A stretch of DNA of 64,000 nucleotides, from contig CM073203.1 of assembly GCA_037042915.1 (NCBI GenBank), positions 434,001 through 498,000 on the forward strand. The letters run 5' to 3'. The notes beneath the pieces are model-generated. The model worked only from the letters and a program-made list of their open reading frames with translations, was not told where the DNA came from and made no database searches. Shown in pieces: positions 11,501-22,444 of the stretch; the stretch's first letter is position 1, and each line of letters opens with the position of its first letter. The stretch comes from Auricularia sp. M13 (lineage: Eukaryota > Basidiomycota > Agaricomycetes > Auriculariales > Auriculariaceae). Position numbers and translations under genes: made by a program.

Positions 11501-11821
11501 GCCATCGACCCGGCGTCTCTGAAGTTCGCGCCGCGCGCGGCCCCGAGCGCGCTGCCGTCCCCGGTGTTCGACGCGGCCAAGCCGCCGTTCGCCATCACCG
11601 CGACGGCGTGCCAGATCAAGTGGTCCACGGCGGGCGACACGTTTGCGGCTGTCCCGCCGACCAACCCGGCTTGCGTTGGCGCTAATACGACCATTACGCT
11701 GTGGCCTTTTGGGGTGCGTGCCGTTACGATTTTGATGCATTCATTCTTTTGCTCATGTTTCCCATACTTACTGCAGGCGACCAAGCTGCGAATTAGCGAG
11801 TTCCCTGTCATGCGCGCGTGA
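8566..11821 (+). CDS. Secreted GH127-type beta-L-arabinofuranosidase-like enzyme
   Basis: A gene with about 18-20 short exons. Exon 1 (8566-8632) encodes a signal-peptide-like start (M-H-K-L-L-R-L-L-Q-I-I-V-G-G-A-A), joined to 8689-8756, which reads S-L-P-L-G-A-I-R-P-A-G-W-L. Further clear exons include 9143-9260 (N-F-L-N-Y-V-I-D-H-Q-D-S-T-G-W-L-G-P), 9319-9532, 9578-9680 and 9745-9807. A G-T-E-L-C segment (10148 onward) fits the Glu-x-Cys zinc site, and C-C-T-V-N-H-P-Q-G (about 10756-10850) fits the Cys pair holding the catalytic cysteine of GH127. The C-terminal beta domain ends S-E-F-P-V-M-R-A at 11821. GH127 releases beta-L-arabinofuranose from glycoproteins or cell-wall glycans. The exon 3/4 junction (8863/8971) creates a stop with the only splice sites I could find, so the 5' part may be mis-modelled or damaged. 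Confidence 0.8.
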
Positions 11822-12052
11822 ACGAATCAAAGGCGGGTCACGGAAAGCTGCTGTACTTGTACTGCAGCAGAGAAATCTCAATTTAGCAAAACTGCCTTCT
11901 CCAGACGCGTGCTGGTGGTACATTGTCGCCCAGACGGCGTTGTCAGCCATAAAGAGGCAATGCGAAACGGGCCGATTATAGTACTATGAAACGAGTGAAC
12001 GAGCTGAAGGATACATAAAGATGGTCTTATAACAGCGATGCCTCATGAAGAT

Positions 12053-13513
12053 TTATTGTGACCCGCCATACGGGGGTGGGATGGTGTCCCGTCGACCATC
12101 CCGCTCTTCCGGGACTGGGCCTGACGGGCCAGCAGCGGCCTGCCGCTCCTTCTGCGTCAGTGGCTGGCCGTTCGCCGCGGGAGGCAGCACGTATGGCTCC
12201 GGCACCGATTCGTGCGCGACGAACGGCGAAACGCTCAGAGTCACAGGAGGCTCTGTGCTGGCCGTCTGCACCGAGTAGCGCAGCGGCGTTTCGCCCTGGC
12301 CTCGATGCACGCGCTTGACGTAGGAGGTGCGCCACCAGTACGCGAAGGCGCCGATGCCGAGGAGGAGGAGGACGATGATGGTGCCTAGGACGCCGGCGAC
12401 GATGCCCACCGTGCTGTTGTTGTCGGTGTCGTCCTTCGGGTAGCTCGGACTGGGCGTTCTGGGCGCTTAGAATGTGTGGCGGGGATTGTGGCTTTTGGAG
12501 GACGTACTAATAGTCAGGCTTCTGCGACGTTTGGCCTGTGGTGCCAGTGGCATTGCGCGGTAAGCCGCTTGTACTGGGAGAAGAACGGGCCGAGGAGAGT
12601 GGAATGGTAGACTGACCGACGCTGGAGTCCCCGCTGCCTACACCTAGTCAGCAGGCCGCACACAGCAGGAGAAAATGCGAACGCGCACCGGTTGATTGTG
12701 GAGGCTCTGGGATAGCAGTGCCATCCAGCAAGACCTGGCCCGCAGGGTTGGACGTGACCTTGGGCGAGCGCGCGCCATAGCACGAGGTGTCGCCGGAATC
12801 CGCGACATGGTGCGGGTAGTGCATCGTGCCCTTCAAGTCGCCGTTCGCGTCGCCGAGGCCCATGATGAAGTCCGCGTTGGCGGGTAGGTCGACGGTCCAT
12901 TCGAACCACGCGTGCTGAAGGGTTTTGAACGCCGCGGGCAGGTCGAGCGCGAAGGACTGCCCGGAGAGCAGCATGACGAAGCCGCTCAGCGGCGGCTTGA
13001 CCGGCGCCAGGCTCGACCAGATGCTGACGTTTGCGGTGTTGCAGGAGGATAGTAAGGGCTCGGTGAAGTCCCAGTGGAAGTCTTCGCCGCCGTGGACGAA
13101 GCCCGGGTTACAGCTCGCGTCGGACGAGTTGACGACCTGGATGAGCGCGCTCGTTCCTGCGCCGTCACAATGTCAGATTTAAGTGACGACGACCGCGACG
13201 AAGGTCGACGCGTGCTAACCCCTGTTCCGATGCCGTCCTGGTCGCTGAGCATGGCGACAATCTGGCGGTCGCCCGTCCACTGCAGCGCGTCGATGGTGAA
13301 CGACGACCCAGAGAACGTCACGTCCGTCCATCTGCCGCTCTCATATACGGTGTGTCCGTCCGCGAGGAGGAGGCGGTACGGCGGCTTGCCTTGGCCGACG
13401 ATGTTGACGGTCAGAGGCTTGCATTGCGTTGGCTGGGTCGAAAAGTAAAACGAGTACGCGTTGACGCCGCGAGCGCCAGCCACACCCAAAAGGAGAGTCG
13501 CGAGAAGAAACAT
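12053..13513 (-). CDS. Secreted-type single-pass membrane protein of unknown function
   Basis: The start (13513) gives a clear signal peptide: M-F-L-L-A-T-L-L-L-G-V-A-G-A-R-G-V-N-A. The ectodomain has a Y-S-F-Y-F-S-T-Q-P-T-Q-C start and a second Cys-containing beta-rich part. Near the end one transmembrane helix (V-G-I-V-A-G-V-L-G-T-I-I-V-L-L-L-L-G) is followed by a basic stop-transfer and a cytoplasmic tail of about 85 residues ending P-P-Y-G-G-S-Q. This plan is common among agaricomycete cell-surface proteins, but no known domain is recognised. There are at least three introns (near 13160-13220, 12600-12690 and 12410-12520), and their exact borders are uncertain. It is divergent from the EAF7-like gene, with 431 bp between the start codons. 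Confidence 0.65.
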
Positions 13514-13944
13514 GTGGAAAAGACCTCTAGCAGTGCCCGAGACGGAACAGATGGGCGCGTGTGCAGCAGGGTTTAAGAGCCTCAGTCGCGGGGCCGGGCA
13601 GTTCGGGTTTGATATGAACTCAGGATTATGTCGAGCTTCTCCAGAGACGCGCTGGCACACAAAGAGCCGTGAGACGACTTATAATCGAGATGCAGACGTG
13701 ACGGAGCCGTGTTGCCTGAAAAGTGGCCTTCAGAATGATTTCGGGCATGAATGGCCGGGAGGATCATTCGGCAAGCAAAGCGGGTATATAAATACAGCGC
13801 TGAAGCCCATCGCAAAGGCAGGCAAGAAGCGATGGGCTATGCAGGTGATGTTGCGCGGTGAGCAGCTTCGACGACTGGCACTGACAGGATCATCCGGAGA
13901 GCGTGTTGAGCGGAGCTGGAACCGCGCTTTGTCCAATCCTCCAG
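13514..13944. promoter_or_regulatory. Shared divergent promoter region
   Basis: 431 bp separate the start codons of the membrane-protein gene (-) and the EAF7-like gene (+). No further gene is seen. A TATATAAAT-like stretch lies near 13786-13794. Both genes may share regulatory sites; no specific factor site is proposed. Confidence 0.4.
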
Positions 13945-14927
13945 ATGACGGAGACCGAACGCGCGACGACGAGCACACCAGCGGCTCAGGAAGACCCCAG
14001 AGCGTTCCTGGACACGCCCTTTGGCGAGAATGCGTTCTTCAAAGCCGTAGCGCGCGCGCGGCCGGTCGGCGTTCACAAGTATTTCCACATGATCAACATC
14101 CGTTCAAGAATACAACGCGACACTGGCATCCTGGTCCCGTTTGCAGACCTCTGGGACAAGCTCAGCACGTTGTATGACCTCGCAGCGCTGGAACAGTTTG
14201 TGAGTTGCAATACACGACGACAATACGCGCAGTCTGACTCTGTTTTGTAGGAAGGCATCAGCTGGCCCAAGGACGACGGACCGCCCTCGCCCGCACCGAC
14301 GCCCATCAGCTATCCGAGCGAGACGGACAACCTGCGCACGCACGGCTTCTTCCAGCACGAGTTCTCGCTCACCGAGTTCGACGACATTTACCCGCACTAC
14401 GTCGCGCGCGCCGCCGCAAACACGCCGTCACCATCTACCGGTTCGCCGTCGCCGCCGTCGCCCGCGGAGACAGCGACCTCCACGCGCGGCAAGGGCACCA
14501 GGGGCCGCGGCCGCGGCGGCCGCCCGTCTGGGAGAGGTCGCGGACGAGGACGAGGCCGCGCAACCACCAGCTCTGTCCAAGGAGGGCCGGCAGGCGACTC
14601 CTCCAGCGAGCTATCCTCGGACGACAATGACAAGGCCGACGCGGACGATCCAGCTGACAGTCGTGCCGGAAGTACGGTGCAAAGTGGGACGCCCATGGAT
14701 GAAGATGGGGAGAGCGAGCAGAGCGAGTCCCAAGATGAGGATGGTATGATCCTCGTGGCTTGACTATTCAACACGTTGACACGATCTAGCTCGTCGGACG
14801 AAAGGCAAGAAGCGCGCTGCAAAAGGGAAGCCCCCAGTTCCGCCTAAAAAGAGGCGCAAGAGGTAATATCTATGCTCTTCCCATGTTTTGGATACTGACC
14901 GATACCTCCTGCAGCGGTCCCAAGTAG
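13945..14927 (+). CDS. EAF7/MRGBP-like subunit of the NuA4 histone acetyltransferase
   Basis: Exons 13945-14199, 14251-14743, 14790-14862 and 14915-14927 join in frame to 277 residues. The N-terminal half carries the CT20/EAF7 domain: F-F-K-A-V-A-R-A-R-P-V-G-V-H-K-Y-F-H-M-I-N-I, then a W-D-K-L-S-T-L-Y-D-L-A-A-L-E block and E-F-S-L-T-E-F. The middle is Pro/Ser-rich with an R-G-R-G-R-G-G-R run; the C-terminal half is acidic and ends in a basic K-K-R-R-K-S patch that could serve as a nuclear signal. EAF7 acts with EAF5 and EAF3 in the NuA4 module that acetylates histones H4 and H2A. The Met at 13945 is preferred over one 14 codons upstream because the domain register fits. The gene looks intact. 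Confidence 0.85.
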
Positions 14928-15207
14928 TCTGCAAAGATTCTTGCGCGTTACGGTGATATCGGGCTTGTGTCGAGGTTGCTCTGCGTCGAAACTGAACCTC
15001 AGATCCTCCGCCAAAAGATATCTGTGTATTCTTCGTTGGTTCGGGGCATTGGTGACCCGTGTATATAATCACTTGTGTTATAACCGCTCTAGCAGGCAGT
15101 CAGCGCAAACTAGAACTGATCCCTTTGCTCATTCGCACAGCAGGAGGCTGAGGAGTGACGGCAGGCTCCGGTAGCCGCGGAGACTTTTGTTCTTCGTTAT
15201 CATCATC

Positions 15208-16715
15208 ATGAATACCAACCTTGCCAGCCCGCCGGCATACGCACCCTCCAGACGCAATCCACCGCCATACCAGGCCGAGCCTACCGTTCAGCTACCCGCG
15301 ACCTTCCGCGTGGGCACCCGCCACGTCCGCCCGCTGGTCACTCTCGACGAACTGAACGCGCATCTGGTCCTTCTGGCTGCTTTCAGCGGTGTTAAGAATT
15401 CGAAGGACTCGGATACACTGGAGCGTGCTGTTGGCTGCTTTTCTGCATGGCTGGACTCACTGGCAGAGGCCGACTCGGAGCAGCTTCACGCGCACTCGCG
15501 GCTGCCCACGCTGGACGTCCTGATGGTCTGGCATGCATACCTGCTCGTGCGTGAGGCCCGCTCTTGAAGTTTGTGCTGGACCGCTTTGTTGAAGCCTGCG
15601 TGTTGTCTATATTACAGCATCCCGTGCAGTACGAGGCGGACAGCAAGACGACCGTGCCCCAGCTTGCCAGGCTGCCGTCAGTACGCGTTACCAAGCGCAC
15701 CAGCTCTGTTTCTGACAGACAGCTTCCGTTTCCCACATACACTGACAGGTCGTTTCCTCTCCGCGAAGCAGCTTCAGCCATTCTCCGCGGCGACCTCCCG
15801 TCTATGGACGACGACAAGATCAGTCCTGCTGCTATCACAGGGCAGTTCCCGCTGGACCTCGCAGCGGCCGTTCAGCGCCAGGCGTCTTTCGCGCAGAAGA
15901 TGATCCAGCTCGGCTGGACGCACGCTAACGGTGCCAGCTCGGGCCCGCTCATACGCGCCGTCGCGCGCTTCCATGCTTTCCTGGACTTGATGGCTGCAAG
16001 GCCGGGCCAGCTCTTCGTGCCTACCCTAGTACGCCTTCGCATCTCCTTCGAGAGACAGGGCTTCGTTTACTAACGAGTATTACGCCCGTTTCAGGACATT
16101 GTGAGATTGTCCTAATAGGGATTAAACGGTGAAAGCTAAGCGGTACATGTGCACTATGCAGGATCTCGCGTGGCACACGCACCAACTGAAGGCGGCGACG
16201 TACATGTAAGTAGCTGATTTTTCTCTGCTTGCACACGCAGTCTCTTACATCTCAATACGTACTACGTAGGGCCGACACGCGGTCGTTGCTCGGCAAGGCG
16301 CTCGACCACGACGACACGATCGAGCCGTCCGACCTCTCAACCTCGCTCGCGCGCACCGCGCACGCATGGCAGGTGCGGCGAGTCCGGCACTTGCTCCACA
16401 TGCCACTCACACACATCGCAACTTACAGGAGCGTTTCGGCACCGCGTATTCAGGCTGCACATGCACGCCCTCCGTCGCGGAGAAGACTGCGACAGTGCAA
16501 GTTGTGCTGCAGCCCGACCTAGAATACAGCTCGCTAATCGCCTGCGGTACCGGCCACGGAGCGCAGGAGCAGGACACCGCCGACTGTGGTGGCGGATGCG
16601 GCGGCGGGTGTGGGGGTGGAGGGTGCGGCGGCGGATGTGGGTAAGTCGCAACTCTGCAAATACCTCTGTCGTGGCGGTATTGACTGCGTGCAGGGGCGGC
16701 TGCAGGAGCAAGTGA
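15208..16715 (+). CDS. GRDP-like (glycine-rich domain-containing) protein
   Basis: Six exons (15208-15546, 15618-16028, 16162-16205, 16270-16372, 16429-16640, 16694-16715) give 376 residues with consistent phases. Family signatures are V-L-M-V-W-H-A-Y-L-L in exon 1, D-L-A-W-H-T-H-Q-L in exon 3, L-D-H-D-D-T-I-E in exon 4 and F-G-T-A-Y-S-G-C-T-C in exon 5. These match the fungal and plant GRDP-like (DUF1399) family. The end is an unusual Gly/Cys repeat of G-G-G-C-type units closing with C-R-S-K, which might bind metal. The molecular role of the family is poorly known, and no enzyme function should be assumed. It is convergent with the lectin gene, 150 bp away. Confidence 0.8.
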
Positions 16716-16865
16716 AGCAGGGTCCTCCTTCGACACAGCACACGACGCGGATGGTTCAGTTAGTTGTATAATACCACCATGGGCACTCCCACACTGCACA
16801 GCGCCCGTCCATCGATTCTGTACTGTAATACAATCGCCCTCTTCCCCTCCGCCATCCTCATCAGG

Positions 16866-18343
16866 TCAGAACCGCTTATAATCCATCCCCCTTCCGCCAA
16901 CGCCCATCCCACCAAGCATGCCGCCCCCATACCGCTTCTGCTTCTGGTACGCCCTCCAGCCCGCGAGGCCGACCGCCGCCAACGAGCCCGCGAAGATGAG
17001 CCTGAGCAGCCAGCCAAAGAAGCCCGGGCCCTTCTTGGGCGCGTCGATGTAGTCCGGCAGCGTGGGGACGCCGTGGCCGAACTTGGTCTGCGGCTTGTTG
17101 ACCTTGACCTTGCCCTTGGTGTCCTGCACGATGGGGATGATGAGCGACTGCGCGGAGACGGAGATGATGTCGTGGTTGTCGAACACGTCGCCCGTGTGCG
17201 ACGAGAAGCCGAGGTACGGCGCGTACGGCAGCCCGAAGTCCTTCAGCGTGAAGCAGTCCGTCCACTCGTCCCAGCCTTTGTAGTGCAGCTGCACGTCGAG
17301 GTACTCGCCCTTGACGTACGTCAGCCGGATCTTGGTCGCCACTCTTGCGCCGCGGATGAGCGCCTGCGCGGTGTGAGCGATGGAATGTGGAGACGGGGAT
17401 GTTTGAACATACAGAGCACGCGCCGGCAGACTGGCTGTCGCCGTCGTTCCCGACGTCGTAGCTCGTCTGCCCGTCGCCCTTCATGGCCATGATACGCGGA
17501 AACGAGTACGAGTGTCGTGTGTTCGCAAAGCTGTGAACGTCCGCCAGTCAGTTGGCAGTCCGCCATGTAATTCGTGTGAACCGTACGTGTCAATGAAGAT
17601 GCCCACGCCTTCGAACTTGTCTGTTCCCTCCCGTCAGACTTGTCTGCCAGCGTGCGAAGGGATTAGACGCGCCTTTGGAGCCAAATACTGGCCCTTGCTG
17701 GGCGCGTTCGCGCGTAAGCCATATGGCCATGCCGTCGCCGTACAAGCTGCCCACTTCGCCTTCGATCTGAGCGCTAGTCAGTCTATTGATCCTCGATACT
17801 TGAATGTGAACGTGCTTTGAATTCGACCTCGACCTGGAAATTCTGCGCCGAGAGTGGTATACGCGACCATAGCCAGCCCTGTGGGAAAAGGTGAGCATGA
17901 GCAAGCTGCGAGTTCGCCGCCACGCACGCTTTCCGACTGTCGTGCTTGCGTCAACTGTCCATATACCAGTCAGACCAGCAGCAATATCTGCACATGGCAG
18001 AAACAGACGGCACATACTCTAATATGTTTCATCGTGTTCTGGGCATTCGTCAGATAACTGGCAAGCATACAGGCTGCCGCTGTACGCACCACATACGCAT
18101 CGCCGCCAAAGTCCCACCACCGGTTCTGCAGGTCCTGGTCGATGTACGGCGCGAAAAGTGTGTGTGACCTGAGGCCAACGAGCTGCAGTGCGCCCAAGCT
18201 CAAGGTCAGGCTTGCGCATTCGCGCTTGGGAACGCGGATGCACGCACGCGCTCAATGGTCCGGTTTGAGAACTTGGTCACGTCCGCCGCAAGCGCGCATG
18301 TCGCGCTTAGCAGCGCGGAGGAAAGCCATAATGCTGGCTGCAT
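16866..18343 (-). CDS. Legume-type (L-type) cargo lectin, EMP46/47-VIP36-like
   Basis: The start at 18343 gives a signal peptide (M-Q-P-A-L-W-L-S-S-A-L-L-S-A-T-C-A-L-A-A). Recognisable lectin exons on this strand are H-T-L-F-A-P-Y-I-D-Q-D-L-Q-N-R-W-W-D-F-G-G, then Y-G-D-G-M-A-I-W-L-T-R-E-R-A with G-P-V-F-G-S-K, then F-E-G-V-G-I-F-I-D-T-Y, and G-Q-T-S-Y-D-V-G-N-D-G-D. The last exon has Q-L-H-Y-K-G-W-D-E-W and T-G-D-V-F-D-N-H-D-I-I-S-V. One membrane helix (F-G-W-L-L-R-L-I-F-A-G-S-L-A-A-V-G-L-A) and a short basic tail ending Y-K-R-F follow. The family binds high-mannose glycans and ferries glycoproteins between ER and Golgi. The K-R-F end resembles the KKFF and KRFY tail signals of ERGIC-53 and VIP36. 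There are about six introns. Confidence 0.88.
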
Positions 18344-18442
18344 ATTGACCGAACGTGGAGGAGGGGTGTTAACCTCGGACTTTGAACCTCACGGCCTCCT
18401 CTTCTTACTCCTAAACCCACGGCCGTCTGCTCGAGCTTCGAA

Positions 18443-19426
18443 ATGGCCCTAGATTACACCGCGGCGCGCAAGACGCTCCTGGATAACGGGATTTCAATAC
18501 GGATATGCACTGGATGCATGTTCGTCAGTATGGGCGACACCTTCGTCGATCTGCTCGTTCGCTGTCCCGACCTGCGCAGGCTCAGAATCGTGGCTCTCAG
18601 ACGCTGATTCTCGATTAAACATATGCCTTCAGAGCTGCTCGCCCAACTCATATCTTTGTCTTCGCTTAGGGAGCTCATCATCCGAGTCGGGGATCTCGAA
18701 CGATACGATCTCTTCCTCCTGCTCTCTCTTCTACCTTGTCTTCATACGCTGAGAATGACCTCGTACCGCCTGGACTATGGCGAAGTCGTCGAAACGTACC
18801 CTGAGCCCCCAGACTCTTGTCCGACCCCAGCCTGCAGCCTCGTGCGCCTGTCCATCATCGGGAACATGCATGGCGGCTTCGTCCATCTGCCCTTACTCCT
18901 CCAGAACTCGCACAGCACACTTCGCGAACTGTACGTCTAGCATCTGGGCGACAAGGAGCCGCATCCCACCGCCGAGCTGGTCGGCCAATCCATCGCTGAG
19001 GCATTGGCACACTGCGCAAACCTTCGGGACCTCGCGCTGTGCTGCCATGATATCGAGCTTGCCCCAATCCTCTCCCTGGAAACCTGCTCGCGGAGCTTGC
19101 GCCGTCTGACGCTGCCGCAATGGCCCTACGACGACGAGCTTGCGGCCATCCCGCCAGGCGTGCGTGCGCTTGGGATATACGATATGAGTCGCCTACCGCC
19201 GGCGTACCTTCCTTCTCTGGAGTGCTCCGAGCCTTGGCATGACCTCGAGCCCGTCGCCCATCTCCCTCTGGCGGAATTCCTCGTCGTTTCCGCTAGCCCA
19301 ACATTGGATGGAGATCAGCGCAGGACGTCTTTGAAAACCGATTGCGCCCAGCGGCGCGTGAAGCTCACCTGGATCACGGCGCCGCCTGGAATGCCGGCGC
19401 TCTCGTGGCTGACATGGTCTCTGTGA
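18443..19426 (+). pseudogene. LRR-like protein, broken copy of the 37723 gene
   Basis: Read in a single frame, this is homologous end to end with the intact gene at 37723-38751: I-C-T-G-C-M-F, C-P-D-L-R-R-L-R-I-V, C-P-T-P-A-C-S-L-V-R-L-S-I, A-H-C-A-N-L-R-D-L-A-L-C-C-H-D and W-P-Y-D-D-E-L-A-A-I-P. The frame has only two stops: one after R-I-V-A-L-R-R (near 18606), and a TAG at 18938 where the intact copy has a Glu codon. No frameshift was found, so inactivation seems recent, or the gene is an assembly of readable pieces. No F-box is evident at the N terminus. Confidence 0.75.
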
Positions 19427-19536
19427 CACGCTTCGTTATGCTGGCTACGCTCCGTACCGCGAAACCACTGGAACGGCCGCAGCATTAAAAACGTCGAATG
19501 ATTCAACCTCAAAGGCATCATTCGGGCAGAGCATCC

Positions 19537-21522
19537 TCAGTGAGCGTCGGGCAAAGATCGGGGAACGGAGGAGAGTCCCTGCTCGATGCACCAGCACCTG
19601 TCGATAGCACCGGCTGTCATACTTGTCCTCCGCGTATTGGTCGCGACGTGTGATCTTGGCGCATCCATCGGGTGGGTCACATCTTTGGACGACCCGGGCT
19701 CGTCAAATCCGAGATGAAATCCGAAATACTCCTCCAGCGTCGTCGTTCGTGGAGCCGCAGCAGAGGCCGCCCGCACATTCGCTTCCATCAAGAAGAACGA
19801 TTCCTCGCAGTCGTACTGGCTGATTATTTGATGGGCTGGAGGCGACGCGCGCTGTTGCGTCCGAGCGTCCGCTGACTACTACTCCAGAGACATCGCCGCG
19901 GCGATCGGTGACCTTTGCACTACGGTCGGGGCGGTGGAATTTACAGGCAAGTCGACGTCTATGTGGCTGTCTACAGTCATCTCCACTCGCAGCGACAATG
20001 TCGATTTGGCCAGCTGACCATTGGGATCTTCGAACGCCGAGCAGTGTGTTATCCGGCCGAAATCCCAAACACCTCCAGCGTGGATGGAGAAAATCCTGTG
20101 CCTGAGCTAGGTTGTCCTACTGTTTGCAAAATGCACGCAGCCGTCATGGGTGATGACCGGTAATAGTTCAACGTGTAACAGAATTTGACCATATATAAGA
20201 CACTGTAGAAGGCGACTGGAACGATGCAGCCAAGTAAGATAGCAGGAACGGGACACGCGCTGAGAGGCTTCAAAAGCCAGCGCAATGGCCCCCACTGCAA
20301 AACTCTCCCCCCGAGTCGCAGAAGTTTTCGCAGGCGCCACAGTTCGCCATGTCCGTCTGGAGGTCGGTGCAAATCCCATCTATCAGTGCATCGAGTCGAG
20401 GTTTGTCACGCAAATGGCGACCTCATGAGCAGCCTGAGAGACGTACTGCAACAATCAGGCAGATTTTCGGGACAGACGTGGCCACAAGCGCCTGGAGAGT
20501 TGATTAGTTATGCCGATCAAGCCTTGTGTGGAAAGACAAACCGCAATTGTTGAAATCGAAGTCAAACGACGCCGGTGACCTACAGTTGCCCTCTGCAGCA
20601 AAGTTCAGTCTGTGCCAGTGAAAGCACTACTGAGGAAAGAGGCTTACCGCAGCACGCGGCGCCATTGGCAATGTCGCACGGATTGTTGCAGGCACCTGAC
20701 AAGCGCGGCGCAAGAGATAGTAACATGAGGAACGACCTAAATCATGATATTGCGTACCACAGTGCTCAGGATTGTTTTGCGAGTCCTTGCAGTCTCCGCC
20801 TTTGGAATAAAGTAATGTCAGATTCGCATACGGTCGGCGTAGGGAAACTGCAGGGTTGGCGACGCACCGCAGCACATTTCAAGAGCCATGACGTTGCAGT
20901 GGCTCCCGCATGTGCCACAGTTGCTAAGGTCGTCCGACAAATCGACGCAGCCTCCACCTATGAGCGCAAATGGACATCAGCGCCGGGTAGTTGCCACTGG
21001 CAGGAGTGCGCGCACCGCAGCATGCTGGCGTGACGGGACCAACGGGACACGGATCGTCACAGTCGCCACAGTGGTCGAGGTCGGTCTGGAGATTTCGGCA
21101 TAGGTTCCCGCCTGTAGATGGATGAGCGTCCACTTGGAGGTTCTGAGTCCACCGCACTGCATAGCATATATCTGCAAACGGCTGGGTCAGCGACACCTCG
21201 GGCTCGGAATTCCATATGCAAAGGCTTACTCTGGGCCGCAAGTACACGCCAACGTGCTTGGTTCGGGCAGCCTGCAAGCTCGGGGTCAACAGGGCGTCCT
21301 GGGAGGCTCGGGGGCAGGTAGCACGCACGAGCAGTCCTCGCGGCCGAACAGAGCGGCCATGGTGAGTTTCTCGGCGCGGCCCATGAGCCTCTCGCGCGTG
21401 AGCTGGCGAGCCTGGATGGCCGACTCGGTGCGCGTCCCCGAGGGAAACCTTGCATGAAGTTGTTTCGAGGTCGCCGCGGCGAACGTGACGAGGAATAAAA
21501 GGAGCGCGTGCACCAACATCAT
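19537..21522 (-). CDS. Secreted Cys-rich protein with Stig1-like repeats
   Basis: The signal peptide M-M-L-V-H-A-L-L-L-F-L-V-T-F-A-A-A starts at 21522. Successive exons carry repeats of a C-x-(D/N)-x-x-(T/S/N)-D-x-x-(N/H)-C-G-x-C type: L-C-R-N-L-Q-T-D-L-D-H-C-G-D-C (near 21060), C-V-D-L-S-D-D-L-S-N-C-G-T-C-G (near 20930), a weaker D-C-K-D-S-Q-N-N-P-E-H-C-G (near 20790), and I-C-T-D-L-Q-T-D-M-A-N-C-G-A-C (near 20350). They resemble Stig1 domains. A beta-rich part follows (V-W-D-F-G-R-I-T-H-C-S, then H-I-D-V-D-L-P-V-N-S-T), joined through an intron near 19940-19880 to F-F-L-M-E-A-N-V-R-A-A-S. Many introns; the last exon may end nearer 19503. Function is unknown; a wall or extracellular role is inferred. 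Confidence 0.6.
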
Positions 21523-22444
21523 GTTGGCAGGAGGAACGAAGGAGTGGAAGTGGGAGAGAGGCGACGGGGCCTGGCCGGCATGTCGACAGCTTTTATTGCG
21601 TCGAGCTTCGTCGACCGTTTGTCGTAGGTTAGAGTTCTCAATCCGATGCTTTCCTCGCCAGCGAGTAGACAGGTTCCCACGCAACTGTCAGAGCAATACC
21701 TGTAGAGCCACAGGGACCAAGCTAGCAGGCTTCGGTGAAGACGTTGATGAACCGGAGATGCTCTCCGAGTCTGGCGGCTGCTGACATCGGCTGGACGGGC
21801 AGCAGGTAGCGAGCGTTTGCAAATAACTGCCGCAGCCTCCTTTGTCATCACTTAAGGTCATGAGTTCACTAGCACAGTCAGATATTTGCAGCCAGTGCTG
21901 CAGTGAACCAGGCGCACTGCGCTCCACGCGCAGCAATTTTGGGCGTAGCTAGATAGAGAGCAGAGGGACGCGAGCAGGAGCGCCAGCGAAAATTAAGACA
22001 CAATGACTGCCCTCTTGGACGCCTGCAAGTCCATGGCATTGTAAGTAGGCCAGAACCGTTCAACAGAGCGCACGAGAGCCAGCGGCGCAGGATCAATAGT
22101 AGGCGATGATAGGTGTCATGCTGACCCAGAAATTCGAGGAAGCCGTAGACTCAGCCTGCACCTGGACGAGTGATCATGGAGGGACGAGCGTGAAACTCCG
22201 CCACTTAAACTTCCATGCTTCAGCGATTCAGCAATCCAATCCGCAGCACATCTTGCATAACACTGAGTCACATCCCTTTTAGGACCAACAGCGATTCAAC
22301 TACCATATTCGTTACGGGATACGAGGACCGGGACCGGGATTGAAAGGGGTGACTCTGAGACTTCGTCAGCAGTGCCGGTGCCGCAGTACCATGCATATAA
22401 GTTAACGGGGCGAACTCTAGGCGAACATCGAACTCAGTACCGCC
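21523..22444. other. Intergenic with a possible small secreted-protein exon on the minus strand
   Basis: On the minus strand, 21936-21688 contains a short Cys-rich reading (D-K-G-G-C-G-S-Y-L-Q-T-L-A-T-C-C-P-S-S-R) followed by a Ser/Thr-rich and hydrophobic end, reminiscent of a GPI-anchored small secreted protein. No convincing start or upstream exon was found. The part from about 22340 to 22444 is the 5' flank of GNAT copy B and resembles the flank of copy A. Confidence 0.35.
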
